Positions 6,194-13,464 are shown, counted from the first letter of the stretch. The stretch is DNA of 14,739 nucleotides from an uncultured bacterium (GCA_949299435.1 CASGAK010000048.1:1-14739), one strand, 5' to 3'. Notes: a model not told the origin generated them from the sequence alone. Program-made: numbers and translations.

Positions 6194-6741
6194 ACGCCAC
6201 CTACTTTCATTCCATATTCAGTTCTTGATGTGAAGTTCTGAATACTTGGTCGTTTGATTATTGGCAAATTATTATATGAATTATCTTTAATCTCTAATTT
6301 AGGAGATTCAGACTTTATATCAAGAACTGATGCAGATGTTTTACTTTTAGAATCTTTGTCATGATAAAACATACCCATTATAGGCTTTATTGCAGCAGAG
6401 CAAAGCCCCGGAATTACAAGCAATGCTGCCACACAAACTCCGATAAACATGGCATTTTTAGCTCCTTTTTTATGCAATTCAGGAGGTAATACCTTTTTTG
6501 CGACTTTTGCTGATAACTCTCCAAGCCCCCAATAAACAGGTATTGCAATAAGTTCTGTCAAACCTTCTCTTATTGCTGTATATTTTTTAGTCTTAGGATC
6601 TTCTTTTTTATCCATCATTGTAAAAGTCGGACGACAAATCCCTTTGACCGCCGCTATGGCCATTACAACGTAAGTAGGCTTATTATTTATACCAAGTTTA
6701 TGTGCTGTTTGCCTTAATTTTTCTACAATTGTTGCTTTCAT
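6190..6741 (-). CDS. Membrane protein of the local module family (183 aa)
   Basis: This is the first gene of a two-gene minus-strand operon; it overlaps the 221-aa gene by 4 nt. The function is unknown. Visible parts: a basic N-terminus, a hydrophobic stretch VVMAIAAVKGI (25-35), RPTFTMMD (37-44) and TKKYTAIREGLTE (51-63), which is the signature shared with the 221- and 693-aa proteins. A hydrophobic segment (64-76) and a strong membrane segment (97-117) with LLVIPGL (107-113) follow; the latter resembles LLLVPGL (626-632) in the 693-aa protein. The C-terminal 55 residues are hydrophilic, Ser/Lys-rich and probably disordered. The start is ATG 6741 with only a weak GGA 5 nt upstream. It is the most compact version of the module family, so it may show the core domain. 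No enzyme motif is seen. Confidence 0.72.
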   Translation of the reverse strand: MKATIVEKLRQTAHKLGINNKPTYVVMAIAAVKGICRPTFTMMDKKEDPKTKKYTAIREGLTELIAIPVYWGLGELSAKVAKKVLPPELHKKGAKNAMFIGVCVAALLVIPGLCSAAIKPIMGMFYHDKDSKSKTSASVLDIKSESPKLEIKDNSYNNLPIIKRPSIQNFTSRTEYGMKVGGV

Positions 6742-6850
6742 AGTTCCGTCATATCATAAAATATGTAAATCCGTTTTTTTGCTATTTTTTATAAAAATAT
6801 TACAAATATTAATATTTTTAAATTATAATTGTAAAAACTTTATCCAAAAA

Positions 6851-6880
6851 TGAACTTTTTATTTTCAAAATCGTTATAAT
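6851..6880 (+). promoter_or_regulatory. Promoter of the anti-sigma/sigma operon, ECF-like
   Basis: TGAAC (6851-6855) and CGTT (6872-6875) are 16 nt apart, resembling promoters read by many ECF sigma factors (TGAAC/CGTC type), as expected if the sigma encoded by this operon autoregulates. A perfect TATAAT (6875-6880) overlaps the same place, so the housekeeping sigma could also use it, though no good -35 is present. Confidence 0.4.
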
Positions 6881-6899
6881 GGTATCAGAGGTTACAACA

Positions 6900-7244
6900 A
6901 TGAAGGAAAAATGTAAAAAATACGAAGCACTGTTCACTTTTGCAGATCAAAGAACTTTAAATGAACATTTACAAATCTGTGAAGATTGCAGAGCTGAGCA
7001 GGAAAAAATGGATAAAGTTTCGGAACTAATCAGCGAAGTAAAACCTTTTTACAAAAAGAAAAACAAGGCAAATAACCAACTTAAAGTTGCATGTATACTT
7101 TTCGCACTTGTAATAGGAGGTGCTTCAATAGGTGTGGTAGGTAACAATCAAGATATGATGGATTACATAAAATACGGTGACACTTTATCAGCCGAAGATT
7201 ATGGATTTCCTGTTGATTCCTACGGATTTTTACTGGTGGAATAA
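6900..7244 (+). CDS. Zinc-finger (ZAS) anti-sigma factor, single-pass membrane (114 aa)
   Basis: The protein probably binds and holds the ECF sigma encoded next to it at the membrane. The cytoplasmic N-terminal domain carries the ZAS signature HxxxCxxC (H23, C27, C30) in NEHLQICEDC, with C5 a possible fourth ligand. A charged linker (31-61) is followed by one transmembrane helix (62-81) and a 33-residue outer tail with two YGF motifs (101-103, 108-110). ATG 6900 is chosen because AGAGGT (6887-6892) lies 7 nt upstream; the in-frame ATG at 6879 falls inside the putative -10 box. The stop overlaps the sigma ATG by one base (TAATG), so the two are translationally coupled. Anti-sigma before sigma is less common than the reverse order. 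The short outer tail leaves little room for a classical site-1 protease target. Confidence 0.82.
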   Translation: MKEKCKKYEALFTFADQRTLNEHLQICEDCRAEQEKMDKVSELISEVKPFYKKKNKANNQLKVACILFALVIGGASIGVVGNNQDMMDYIKYGDTLSAEDYGFPVDSYGFLLVE

Positions 7245-7744
7245 TGAATTTTAAAGAAATAATTAAACATAATAAACAAAATGTAAAAAATATAATTAGA
7301 CTGATTACCAATGAGGAAGATAATGAAGATCTTGAACAAGAAGTCTATGTAAAGGTTTGGAAAAATGCCGACAAATACAAAGAACAAGGTAGTTTTTCAA
7401 GCTGGATATCCACTATTGCTAAAAATGTATCTAAAGATTATCTAAAATCTTCTTATAGAAAAAAGCAAGATATTACAACAAGTGATGACAAGGTATTAGT
7501 TGTAATACAAGATAAAAAATTCTCACCTGAAAAAAAACTTATACAAACAGAAAGACAAACACAAATAATTAAAGCAATCAACGAATTAAAACCAAAATTC
7601 AAAGAAGTAATATTACTGTGCGAAATAGAAGGCTTGAGTTATGAGCAATGTTCTAAGAAACTAAAATGTCCGCTTGGAACTGTTAAATCAAGACTTTATA
7701 ACGCAAAAAAAGAATTAGCAGAAAAATTAGAAGAACTTATGTAA
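7244..7744 (+). CDS. ECF-type RNA polymerase sigma factor (166 aa)
   Basis: This sigma-70 family group 4 (ECF) factor directs RNA polymerase to stress promoters. Region 2 is visible at about 10-70: DLEQEVYVKVWKNADKY (29-45) and FSSWISTIAKNVSKDYLK (51-68), covering core binding and -10 melting. A variable linker (about 70-105) follows, then region 4 (108-162) with a helix-turn-helix: ELKPKFKEVILLCEIEGLSY, CPLGTVKSRLYNAKKEL (142-158), which recognises -35. The length is normal for ECF factors. ATG 7244 shares its A with the stop of the anti-sigma gene, and GGTGGA (7235-7240) sits in the end of that gene. Sixteen bases separate it from the exported LTxxQ gene. The regulon is unknown; its own promoter at 6851-6880 is the best candidate target. 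Confidence 0.93.
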   Translation: MNFKEIIKHNKQNVKNIIRLITNEEDNEDLEQEVYVKVWKNADKYKEQGSFSSWISTIAKNVSKDYLKSSYRKKQDITTSDDKVLVVIQDKKFSPEKKLIQTERQTQIIKAINELKPKFKEVILLCEIEGLSYEQCSKKLKCPLGTVKSRLYNAKKELAEKLEELM

Positions 7745-7760
7745 AAGAAAGGACGGAAAA

Positions 7761-8390
7761 ATGATTAAAAAAACTTTATTATTAGCAGCCCTTGTAGCAT
7801 TTACAGCAACCGGAGCTATGGCAGCTGAAACTGCACAAACATTACCGACAAAACAAGCCGTACAGGAAACTGCAACGCAAGCTCCAGCTGCACCGGAATT
7901 AAAAGGTGAAAAACCTGACCTTGACGCACCTCCGCCACCAAAATTTAACAAAGAAAAAAAACAAAACGACTTTGAAAAAAGATTAAAATTAACAGATGAG
8001 CAAAAAGCTCAAGCAAAACAGCTCAGAATGAAAAGTCATGAGCAAATGGAACCTATTTTCAAACAAATTAAAGAATTAAAACAAGAAAAAGAAATGGTTC
8101 TACGTTCTCGTATAGCTGTTGAAATGCAAAAAGAAAAAATTGCAGTTATTGATGGAAAAATTAAAGAATTAAAAAAACAAGCTCATGAATTAAGAATGCA
8201 AAACATGAAAGATTTTGAAGCAATTTTGACTGATAAACAGAAAAAAGAACTAAAAAAGATGAAAAAAGAAGGAAGAAAAAAATTTGAAAAAGCGAGAAAA
8301 AAATGTCTAAAAGAAGGTACCTGTCGTCCAATGCGACCACATCAGCCACCTATGCCTGAGCCGCAGCCAATGGAACCTGTAAAAAAATAG
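7761..8390 (+). CDS. Periplasmic Spy/CpxP-like LTxxQ protein (209 aa)
   Basis: This exported helical protein is of the LTxxQ type (Spy, CpxP, ZraP, CnrX relatives), acting as periplasmic chaperone or stress/metal sensor. The signal peptide is clear: MIKK, a hydrophobic core (5-17), and AMA before A22 as cleavage site. A Pro/Ala-rich linker (41-61, with PPPP at 57-60) leads to two LTxxQ motifs, LTDEQ (77-81) and LTDKQ (156-160), at the starts of long charged helices, as in the family. The C-terminal tail holds two cysteines (C182, C188) and a Pro/Met-rich segment with one His (190-206), which could bind metal or form a disulfide. AAAGGA (7748-7753) lies 7 nt before ATG. It is the third gene of the anti-sigma/sigma operon, pointing to a sensing or output role in that circuit. 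The terminator is at 8413-8442. Confidence 0.88.
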   Translation: MIKKTLLLAALVAFTATGAMAAETAQTLPTKQAVQETATQAPAAPELKGEKPDLDAPPPPKFNKEKKQNDFEKRLKLTDEQKAQAKQLRMKSHEQMEPIFKQIKELKQEKEMVLRSRIAVEMQKEKIAVIDGKIKELKKQAHELRMQNMKDFEAILTDKQKKELKKMKKEGRKKFEKARKKCLKEGTCRPMRPHQPPMPEPQPMEPVKK

Positions 8391-8412
8391 TTTTTAAACT
8401 TTACATCTATAC

Positions 8413-8442
8413 AAAAAGGAAACTGATATCAGTTTCCTTTTT
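8413..8442. terminator. Bidirectional terminator after the sigma operon
   Basis: AAAAAGGAAACTGAT (8413-8427) and ATCAGTTTCCTTTTT (8428-8442) form a perfect palindrome, giving a strong hairpin ending in T5 on both strands. It lies 22 nt after the LTxxQ gene and 37 nt past the stop of the 1091-aa minus-strand gene. Confidence 0.85.
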
Positions 8443-8479
8443 AGTGTTGTCAGCTATTTAATTTAATTAAACAGACTTT

Positions 8480-11400
8480 TTATTTCTTCATTTTATCTAG
8501 CAGATTAGTAGAGTTTGTATTCGAATTTATAGCATCTGTGGTGTTCTGTTTTGTATCATTTTCTATATTTGCGTAATATGCAGGATCTTGAAGCGATTCC
8601 ATGGCTTTCATAACACCTAATCTACCGGCTTTAAGCTGCATATCCGCAAGCCAAGCTTCAATAAGCCAAGTAACTATTACGTTCAATGCAATCCAACTGA
8701 TACCGGCTGCTGCAGCAGATTTTATTAACATAGGCGTCAAAAATACAGTAAAAATATTACCATTTGCAACAAGTTTTATAAATTCATCTGGATTTTCTTT
8801 AAATGCCTTCAATAATGCATTTTCGATTTTTGTTATTTCTTCGCTTGGAATATTATCAACCATCTTTTCGAAATTATCGAGTATTTTCATGAATTTAGTT
8901 TTATCCATACTGCCTAAATTCATTCTATCCATAATTTCATTTACTTCTTCGTCAGTTTTTGCACTGTATTTGTCTTTCAATGATTTTATTGCAGATTTCA
9001 GTGATATCGGTTCTGAATTATTTATTACATTTGCAAAGTTTTTAGGTAGTGCTTTTAGGCTTGCTCCATTTTTCGCAATACTCTCAGCTGCCATTTTTTT
9101 GAACTTTGCAGGCAGTTTCAAAATCTCAGAAAATTTAACATCAGCAATACCTATTTTTTCTAATGACTCGAAAATTCCAGCTCTTAATTCTTCACTAAAT
9201 CTTGGTATATCTTCAGGTACAAACTTCTCTGGCTTTTCAGATCTACCATAGTTAATACGAGCATTTATACAGTATTTTTCATCTGCTTGATTCAAAATTT
9301 TGGCAATAGAATTTGCTGCATGACGCATTCTTTCTGAAGAAATTTTTTGTGATAAATTTTCATTCAATTTATATTGGTTTTTACCCAACAAGTAACTTAA
9401 CATATCAGCACGAGATTCAGCTGGAATACCGTATCTTGACAAATCCTCTATTACATACACTATCTTATGTAAAGGTGCAATTTCCCCGAGCATAGCTAAT
9501 TTATCATCGCTTTCAGCTAATTCAGCACCAGGTTTTACATCTAATACATCTAAAATCTTTTTAATCGCATTTTTCAAACTCCTAAGCATAGAAATCTGCT
9601 GTTCATTGTCCATTTTATATACTTGTTCAATACTTGAATCAATATTTTTAAAAATACCTGAGACAACATCTGCAATAGTTGCATTATTAAAATTAATATC
9701 CTTAACCAAAGAAGCAATCGGCTTATATTTTAAATCCAAATCACCTATTCTTTGTGGAATAGCTTTCTCAACACTTTCTAAATATTTTTTGAAAAATTTA
9801 CTTTTCAAAAATTTTGAAGCATTAGCAAGTTTTTCACTGGAGGAAACAAAGAAATCACCCGGAGATTGTTTTCCTTTAATAAGTTTTACTGCACCATAAA
9901 TAATCGGGGCTAACATAAACGCTTGAGCTGAATAAATTACAACAGGCTGCATAATTTCTGTTGCAGCTTCCATAGATTCTGAATATAATTGAGAATTATC
10001 GTCAACTTTTTCAAATGTATTAAATAATTTTCTTTGCAGATTTTTCGCATCACGCATTTGCTCATCTGTAACTTCCTGTTTTTGGAGCTGCTCTGTCAAA
10101 AGCTGATGGTCTTTAAACTCGTTACGTTTATATTTATTGTAAGCCCAATACTGCTTTAATACAGTCGGTACGAACAATACATATTCTTTGAAATTCTCAC
10201 CGAAAGATTTTTTCTTGCCTTTTATATCTTTTACTTCATTGTAATCTTCATCTGTATACCCGATAAAGTTTTTAGGGTCTTTTTCCAACTCTCGTTTCGC
10301 AGTATATCTGCCTGCTCGAGCTGATGATTTTTGAAGGTTTAACGCAATTAAAGAGGCAGGAATTGCTGAAAGCAAACCTGCAACAAGTCCTAATACTTTA
10401 TTATTTGCCCATTTATGCGACATTAAAAGTGTCATAATTTTCTTACGCATTAAAGACATCTGTTTAGCTATAGCTTTTTTATCTTTTTTAATTGCACGTC
10501 CTGATGTATCAAATTCATAACGTTCGCTTTGTTCCATAAGAGCATCAATAAATTTTCCCCAACGTACGGTATAACCAGGATCTTTTGGTGATTTTAGCTC
10601 TTTAAAATGTTCATAAGCATCTTTTACTTTTTTATCATTTAAACTGTTAACGAAATTAGAAATAATTTTATCGTTCAATCCTGTCTTATTGAGAATTACA
10701 CCGCCAAGCCAGCCCATCAAACCACCTACTATAGGTGTTGTACCCATAATGACATTTGCAGTTACTTCCATATTTTGCGAATATTTTTCAGCCTCATTAT
10801 TCATAACTTTCACTGCACGTTGTATTACATCACGATCTTTTTGAGCTTGTGCTATTTCTTCTTGTGTAAGAGCTCGTGTAACCTTTTTAGAAGTATCTGT
10901 ATCTTTGGCTTTTGCGTCCAAATAAGCTCGTCTGTCACGCAATACGCCTATAATACTTTTTATCATTCCACTTTTTAGTTTTTCGTTTTTCTTTTCTTTT
11001 TTAAGCTCAGGGTGCTCCTGTATGTATTTTTTAGCTGCTACTATTTGCTCAGGAGTATAATTTACAAAAGCCTTAGGATCTTCCAAAACTTTTCTTGCCT
11101 GAAAACGTGCTATTTTAGAGCTGTCCACCTGTAGTTTTGCAGCAAATATATTAGCTGCTGCAAAAGAGAATACAGCGGTTCCTATAACACCTAATAACCC
11201 TCGCTTTACTGTCTTTTTAATCGGTTTCAATATCTCTGAATACTCATTATGAATTGCCATCGCTTTTTTTCTAAGCTCAGGATTACGAATTTTTTCTATA
11301 TTAGCTTTCCTTAAAAAGTAGTCATAATCGACATAATTAGCTGATTTACGTATACTTCTACGCTCTTTATTTATCTCTGAAATAATTTCTCTAGCGTTTT

Positions 11401-11755
11401 CATTACTATATAATTTATCAATAATTTCACTGCCTTTAGTTTTCATAGGCAGCAATCCTGTTTTGTAGAATATATATCCGGCCAAAGCTGTCATTGAAAG
11501 TGGAGCAAGCCCAACTAAAGGTTGTACAGCAGTCTCTACGTTTTCTGCAACATTTTCTGAATGGTTATCCATTATATCTACAACGTCAATAATTCTTTCA
11601 CCGAGCTGTTTTGCCTCTGTGATTTCAGAATCTGTATATTGACGTTTTTTTTGCAACTGCTCACGCTGAGCTTTTTTATCTTGCTGGTCTTGTTCCCAAG
11701 TTTTAAAATTTTTTCTGTTTTTTACTACTTCTGAAAGTGAATTAAAAAAATCCAT
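8480..11755 (-). CDS. Giant membrane protein with threefold internal repeat (1091 aa)
   Basis: The function is not recognised. The chain contains three copies of a module. Motif A starts with an acidic, Gln-rich helix (42-82, 298-341, 563-605) sharing an '...AK/Q...V..M...SE.Y.E.ME' pattern, followed by a hydrophobic segment (about 82-98, 340-356, 603-622). Motif B is a hydrophobic segment (about 186-206, 453-473, 1008-1035) followed by an 'AR..R..A...LE.DP..F..YT' pattern: IARFQARKVLEDPKAF (215-230), ARAGRYTAKRELEKDPKNF (479-497), and a looser third copy with LKAGRLG and LQDP (1041-1058). Copies 1 and 2 are about 260 aa long; copy 3 holds an extra helical domain of about 370 aa (628-1000). 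There is no signal peptide; an inner-membrane location with several helices is inferred. The start is ATG 11755 with AGGA upstream. It is co-directional with, and 73 nt after, the histidine kinase gene. Confidence 0.78.
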   Translation of the reverse strand: MDFFNSLSEVVKNRKNFKTWEQDQQDKKAQREQLQKKRQYTDSEITEAKQLGERIIDVVDIMDNHSENVAENVETAVQPLVGLAPLSMTALAGYIFYKTGLLPMKTKGSEIIDKLYSNENAREIISEINKERRSIRKSANYVDYDYFLRKANIEKIRNPELRKKAMAIHNEYSEILKPIKKTVKRGLLGVIGTAVFSFAAANIFAAKLQVDSSKIARFQARKVLEDPKAFVNYTPEQIVAAKKYIQEHPELKKEKKNEKLKSGMIKSIIGVLRDRRAYLDAKAKDTDTSKKVTRALTQEEIAQAQKDRDVIQRAVKVMNNEAEKYSQNMEVTANVIMGTTPIVGGLMGWLGGVILNKTGLNDKIISNFVNSLNDKKVKDAYEHFKELKSPKDPGYTVRWGKFIDALMEQSERYEFDTSGRAIKKDKKAIAKQMSLMRKKIMTLLMSHKWANNKVLGLVAGLLSAIPASLIALNLQKSSARAGRYTAKRELEKDPKNFIGYTDEDYNEVKDIKGKKKSFGENFKEYVLFVPTVLKQYWAYNKYKRNEFKDHQLLTEQLQKQEVTDEQMRDAKNLQRKLFNTFEKVDDNSQLYSESMEAATEIMQPVVIYSAQAFMLAPIIYGAVKLIKGKQSPGDFFVSSSEKLANASKFLKSKFFKKYLESVEKAIPQRIGDLDLKYKPIASLVKDINFNNATIADVVSGIFKNIDSSIEQVYKMDNEQQISMLRSLKNAIKKILDVLDVKPGAELAESDDKLAMLGEIAPLHKIVYVIEDLSRYGIPAESRADMLSYLLGKNQYKLNENLSQKISSERMRHAANSIAKILNQADEKYCINARINYGRSEKPEKFVPEDIPRFSEELRAGIFESLEKIGIADVKFSEILKLPAKFKKMAAESIAKNGASLKALPKNFANVINNSEPISLKSAIKSLKDKYSAKTDEEVNEIMDRMNLGSMDKTKFMKILDNFEKMVDNIPSEEITKIENALLKAFKENPDEFIKLVANGNIFTVFLTPMLIKSAAAAGISWIALNVIVTWLIEAWLADMQLKAGRLGVMKAMESLQDPAYYANIENDTKQNTTDAINSNTNSTNLLDKMKK

Positions 11756-11828
11756 GACTTTTCCTATTTTTCCCGCTAAAGATATAAAAAACAGGAATCA
11801 TTTTATTTTGTCTTAAAAAAAATAATTA

Positions 11829-12497
11829 TTAAGAAACTTTAACCGGAATTATAATTTGAAATACCGTTTCATTTTCATCAGACTTTAAAAGTTGTAATTC
11901 TGCCCCCATGGATTTTAAATTACTTTTACAAATAAAAAGCCCAAGTCCGCTGCCATAGTTTTTTGAGGTATGGCCTTCGTCGAAAATTTTTTCGACAAAA
12001 GATTCTGGAATTTTTTCGCCGTTGTTGGAAATTTTTATTTGAGCACAATCATTTAAAAGATTTGTTTGAATTTTAATCCAACCATTAAATTCAATAGCTT
12101 CAATAGCGTTTTTAAGCAAATTTATAATACAGGCGAGAAATTTATTTTCATCGACATTTACTGAGCAATTACATTTATCTTCGAACAAAATATCAATTTC
12201 TTTTTCATGTACATATACTTTTGACAATTCAATTGCCTGCAAAAGCAATTCTTTCAAATCGAGAGTTTTATATTCATAATTACTCAGGGATTTGAGATCC
12301 AAAAGCGAATTATTAACCATTTTAGCAGATTTTTGGATACAATTCAGAGCATTATCTACAGAAGGAATAGATATATTATTTTTTTGGAGATGTTTTCTGA
12401 TAATTTCGCAATAGACATCGCATATGGAAATTTGATTGCGAATTTCATGAGAGATACACCGTGCTTGGGTTTTCAAAAAATCATCTTGAGTTTGCAT
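11829..12497 (-). CDS. Soluble histidine kinase without sensor domain (222 aa)
   Basis: The protein is an ATP-dependent autokinase that would phosphorylate a response regulator, most likely the one encoded just upstream. The DHp helix contains ISHEIRNQ with the phospho-acceptor H17, unusually close to the N-terminus. The HATPase_c domain shows the N-box LLKNAIEAI (128-136, N130), the G1-like ISNNGEKIP (156-164), an F-box-like IFDEGHTS (171-178) and the G2 box GSGLGLFI (182-189). There is no transmembrane helix, PAS, GAF or HAMP region, so it must sense through a partner or act as a minimal kinase. The length is about half of usual kinases, but both catalytic parts are present, so it does not look truncated. 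ATG 12497 has AGGT just upstream. Eighty-five bases separate it from the regulator gene. Confidence 0.9.
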   Translation of the reverse strand: MQTQDDFLKTQARCISHEIRNQISICDVYCEIIRKHLQKNNISIPSVDNALNCIQKSAKMVNNSLLDLKSLSNYEYKTLDLKELLLQAIELSKVYVHEKEIDILFEDKCNCSVNVDENKFLACIINLLKNAIEAIEFNGWIKIQTNLLNDCAQIKISNNGEKIPESFVEKIFDEGHTSKNYGSGLGLFICKSNLKSMGAELQLLKSDENETVFQIIIPVKVS

Positions 12498-12527
12498 ATA
12501 ACCTCATTTTATTTTTTCAAAAGTATA

Positions 12528-12551
12528 GGCTTGACCGTAAAGTTACAAGCC
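12528..12551. repeat. Small hairpin between regulator and kinase genes
   Basis: GGCTTG (12528-12533) and CAAGCC (12546-12551) form a 6-bp stem with a 12-nt loop in the 85-nt gap between the response regulator and kinase genes. On the minus strand it is followed by TATACTTTTG, a poor T-run, so it may be a partial terminator or processing site that lowers kinase expression. Confidence 0.35.
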
Positions 12552-12582
12552 AAACCTACACTAAACTTAAATATATTTAAAT

Positions 12583-13284
12583 TTACACAGCTACTTTAAC
12601 GTGTCTTCTGTTTGCGAAACCATTATTTAGAGCATAAAGTACTGCTTGAGTTCTGTCGTTGACTTGCAACTTTTGGAAAATATTATTTACGTGAGTCTTA
12701 ACTGTAGTTTCTGATATAAACAATTTAGCTGCAATACCCTTGTAGTTATTACCCTGAGTAAGCAGATCCAAAACTTCTTCTTCACGAGAAGTGAGGTAAG
12801 AAAGAAGATTTTCTTCTGTTTGAGCAGCAGCTTCGTTTTTGAAAGAGCGTTGAAAGTATTCAAAGAATCTTGAAGAAAGTGCAGAAGGAAGATACACTTT
12901 ACCAGCTGCGACCTCATCTATAGCGTAAATCAACTGAGCTGAAGCCATAGTTTTCAAAACGTATCCTTTTGCACCGAGTTTCATAGCTCTGAAAATCAAA
13001 TCAGCATCATCATATCCGCTTAGAGCAATCACTTTTGTATCCAGCTCAAGTTTTTCAATTTCCTGAATAGCTTGGAGTCCGTCTTTTTCAGGCATATTTA
13101 TATCCATAAGAACTATATCGGGACGATATTTTTTGATTAAGTTAATCGCGATATTTGCACTTGTAGTAACCCCGACTACACCATAAGCAGTTTCCAAACT
13201 GATAAGTTCTTTCACACCTCTTAAATGCTCAGCGTTATCATCTACCAACAAAATTCTTGATTTTCTTTTAAACTCTCTCATCAT
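12583..13284 (-). CDS. NarL/LuxR-family response regulator (233 aa)
   Basis: This is a transcription factor activated by phosphorylation. The receiver domain (9-125) has the acidic pair D15/D16 in LLVDDNAEH, the phospho-acceptor D61 in VLMDINMPEKDG, S89 in ALSGYDD, and K111 in YVLKT. All key residues are present. The C-terminal LuxR-type helix-turn-helix (163-224) shows LTSREEEVLDLLTQG (164-178), then IAAKLFISETTVKTHVNNIF (184-203), the recognition helix region. Two consecutive ATG codons open the gene (13284 and 13281); GGGGAAAG lies directly upstream, and the second ATG is an equally possible start. The kinase gene follows 85 nt downstream on the same strand, suggesting a cognate pair. Its targets are unknown; the palindromes at 13401-13420 in its own upstream region are possible binding sites. 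Confidence 0.94.
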   Translation of the reverse strand: MMREFKRKSRILLVDDNAEHLRGVKELISLETAYGVVGVTTSANIAINLIKKYRPDIVLMDINMPEKDGLQAIQEIEKLELDTKVIALSGYDDADLIFRAMKLGAKGYVLKTMASAQLIYAIDEVAAGKVYLPSALSSRFFEYFQRSFKNEAAAQTEENLLSYLTSREEEVLDLLTQGNNYKGIAAKLFISETTVKTHVNNIFQKLQVNDRTQAVLYALNNGFANRRHVKVAV

Positions 13285-13358
13285 CTTTCCCCTTTATAAA
13301 TTTTAAATTGTGTTCCTCTACGTTATTCATACTACTATTTTTAGTGGGGTAAATGAAT

Positions 13359-13464
13359 CCATGCCTCGATTGATATTGAAGTCATGGGGGTTGTATAAAA
13401 CAATCTAAACCTTTAGATTGATAAAACACCTCAATCCATGTCTACATCATGCTTTGCGGCATGG
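13359..13464. repeat. Nested imperfect hairpin in the regulator/rmuC intergenic region
   Basis: Three nested inverted repeats share one axis: outer CCATGCC (13359-13365) with GGCATGG (13458-13464); middle CATGG (13383-13387) with CCATG (13436-13440); inner CAATCTAAA (13401-13409) with TTTAGATTG (13412-13420) around CC. The segments between outer and middle stems are 17 nt on both sides. A local hairpin CATGC (13448-13452)/GCATG (13459-13463) would compete with the outer stem. The rest of 13285-13551 shows no gene. Possible identities: structured leader of the regulator mRNA (minus strand), small RNA, or short mobile inverted-repeat element. Confidence 0.5.

Noticed and set aside
6879..6899. 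Earlier ATG for the anti-sigma gene
   Set aside because: This ATG is inside the TATAAT/CGTT promoter region and lacks a ribosome-binding site; ATG 6900 has AGAGGT 7 nt upstream.
7727..7951. Minus-strand frame rich in Gly/Ala/Val
   Set aside because: It is the shadow of the signal peptide and Ala/Pro-rich part of the LTxxQ gene; no start signals.
8601..9251. Long open frame on the plus strand (216 codons)
   Set aside because: It lies wholly antisense to the 1091-aa gene, has no ribosome-binding site and is Phe/Ile/Ser-rich as expected from the reverse of a Lys/Glu/Ala-rich coding sequence.
9313..9899. Two plus-strand open frames (9313-9495 and 9606-9899)
   Set aside because: Both lie antisense to the repeat-containing membrane protein gene and have no start signals or recognisable domains.
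12687..12917. Second minus-strand frame inside the response regulator gene
   Set aside because: It overlaps the conserved LuxR-type DNA-binding domain in another frame and has no family features.
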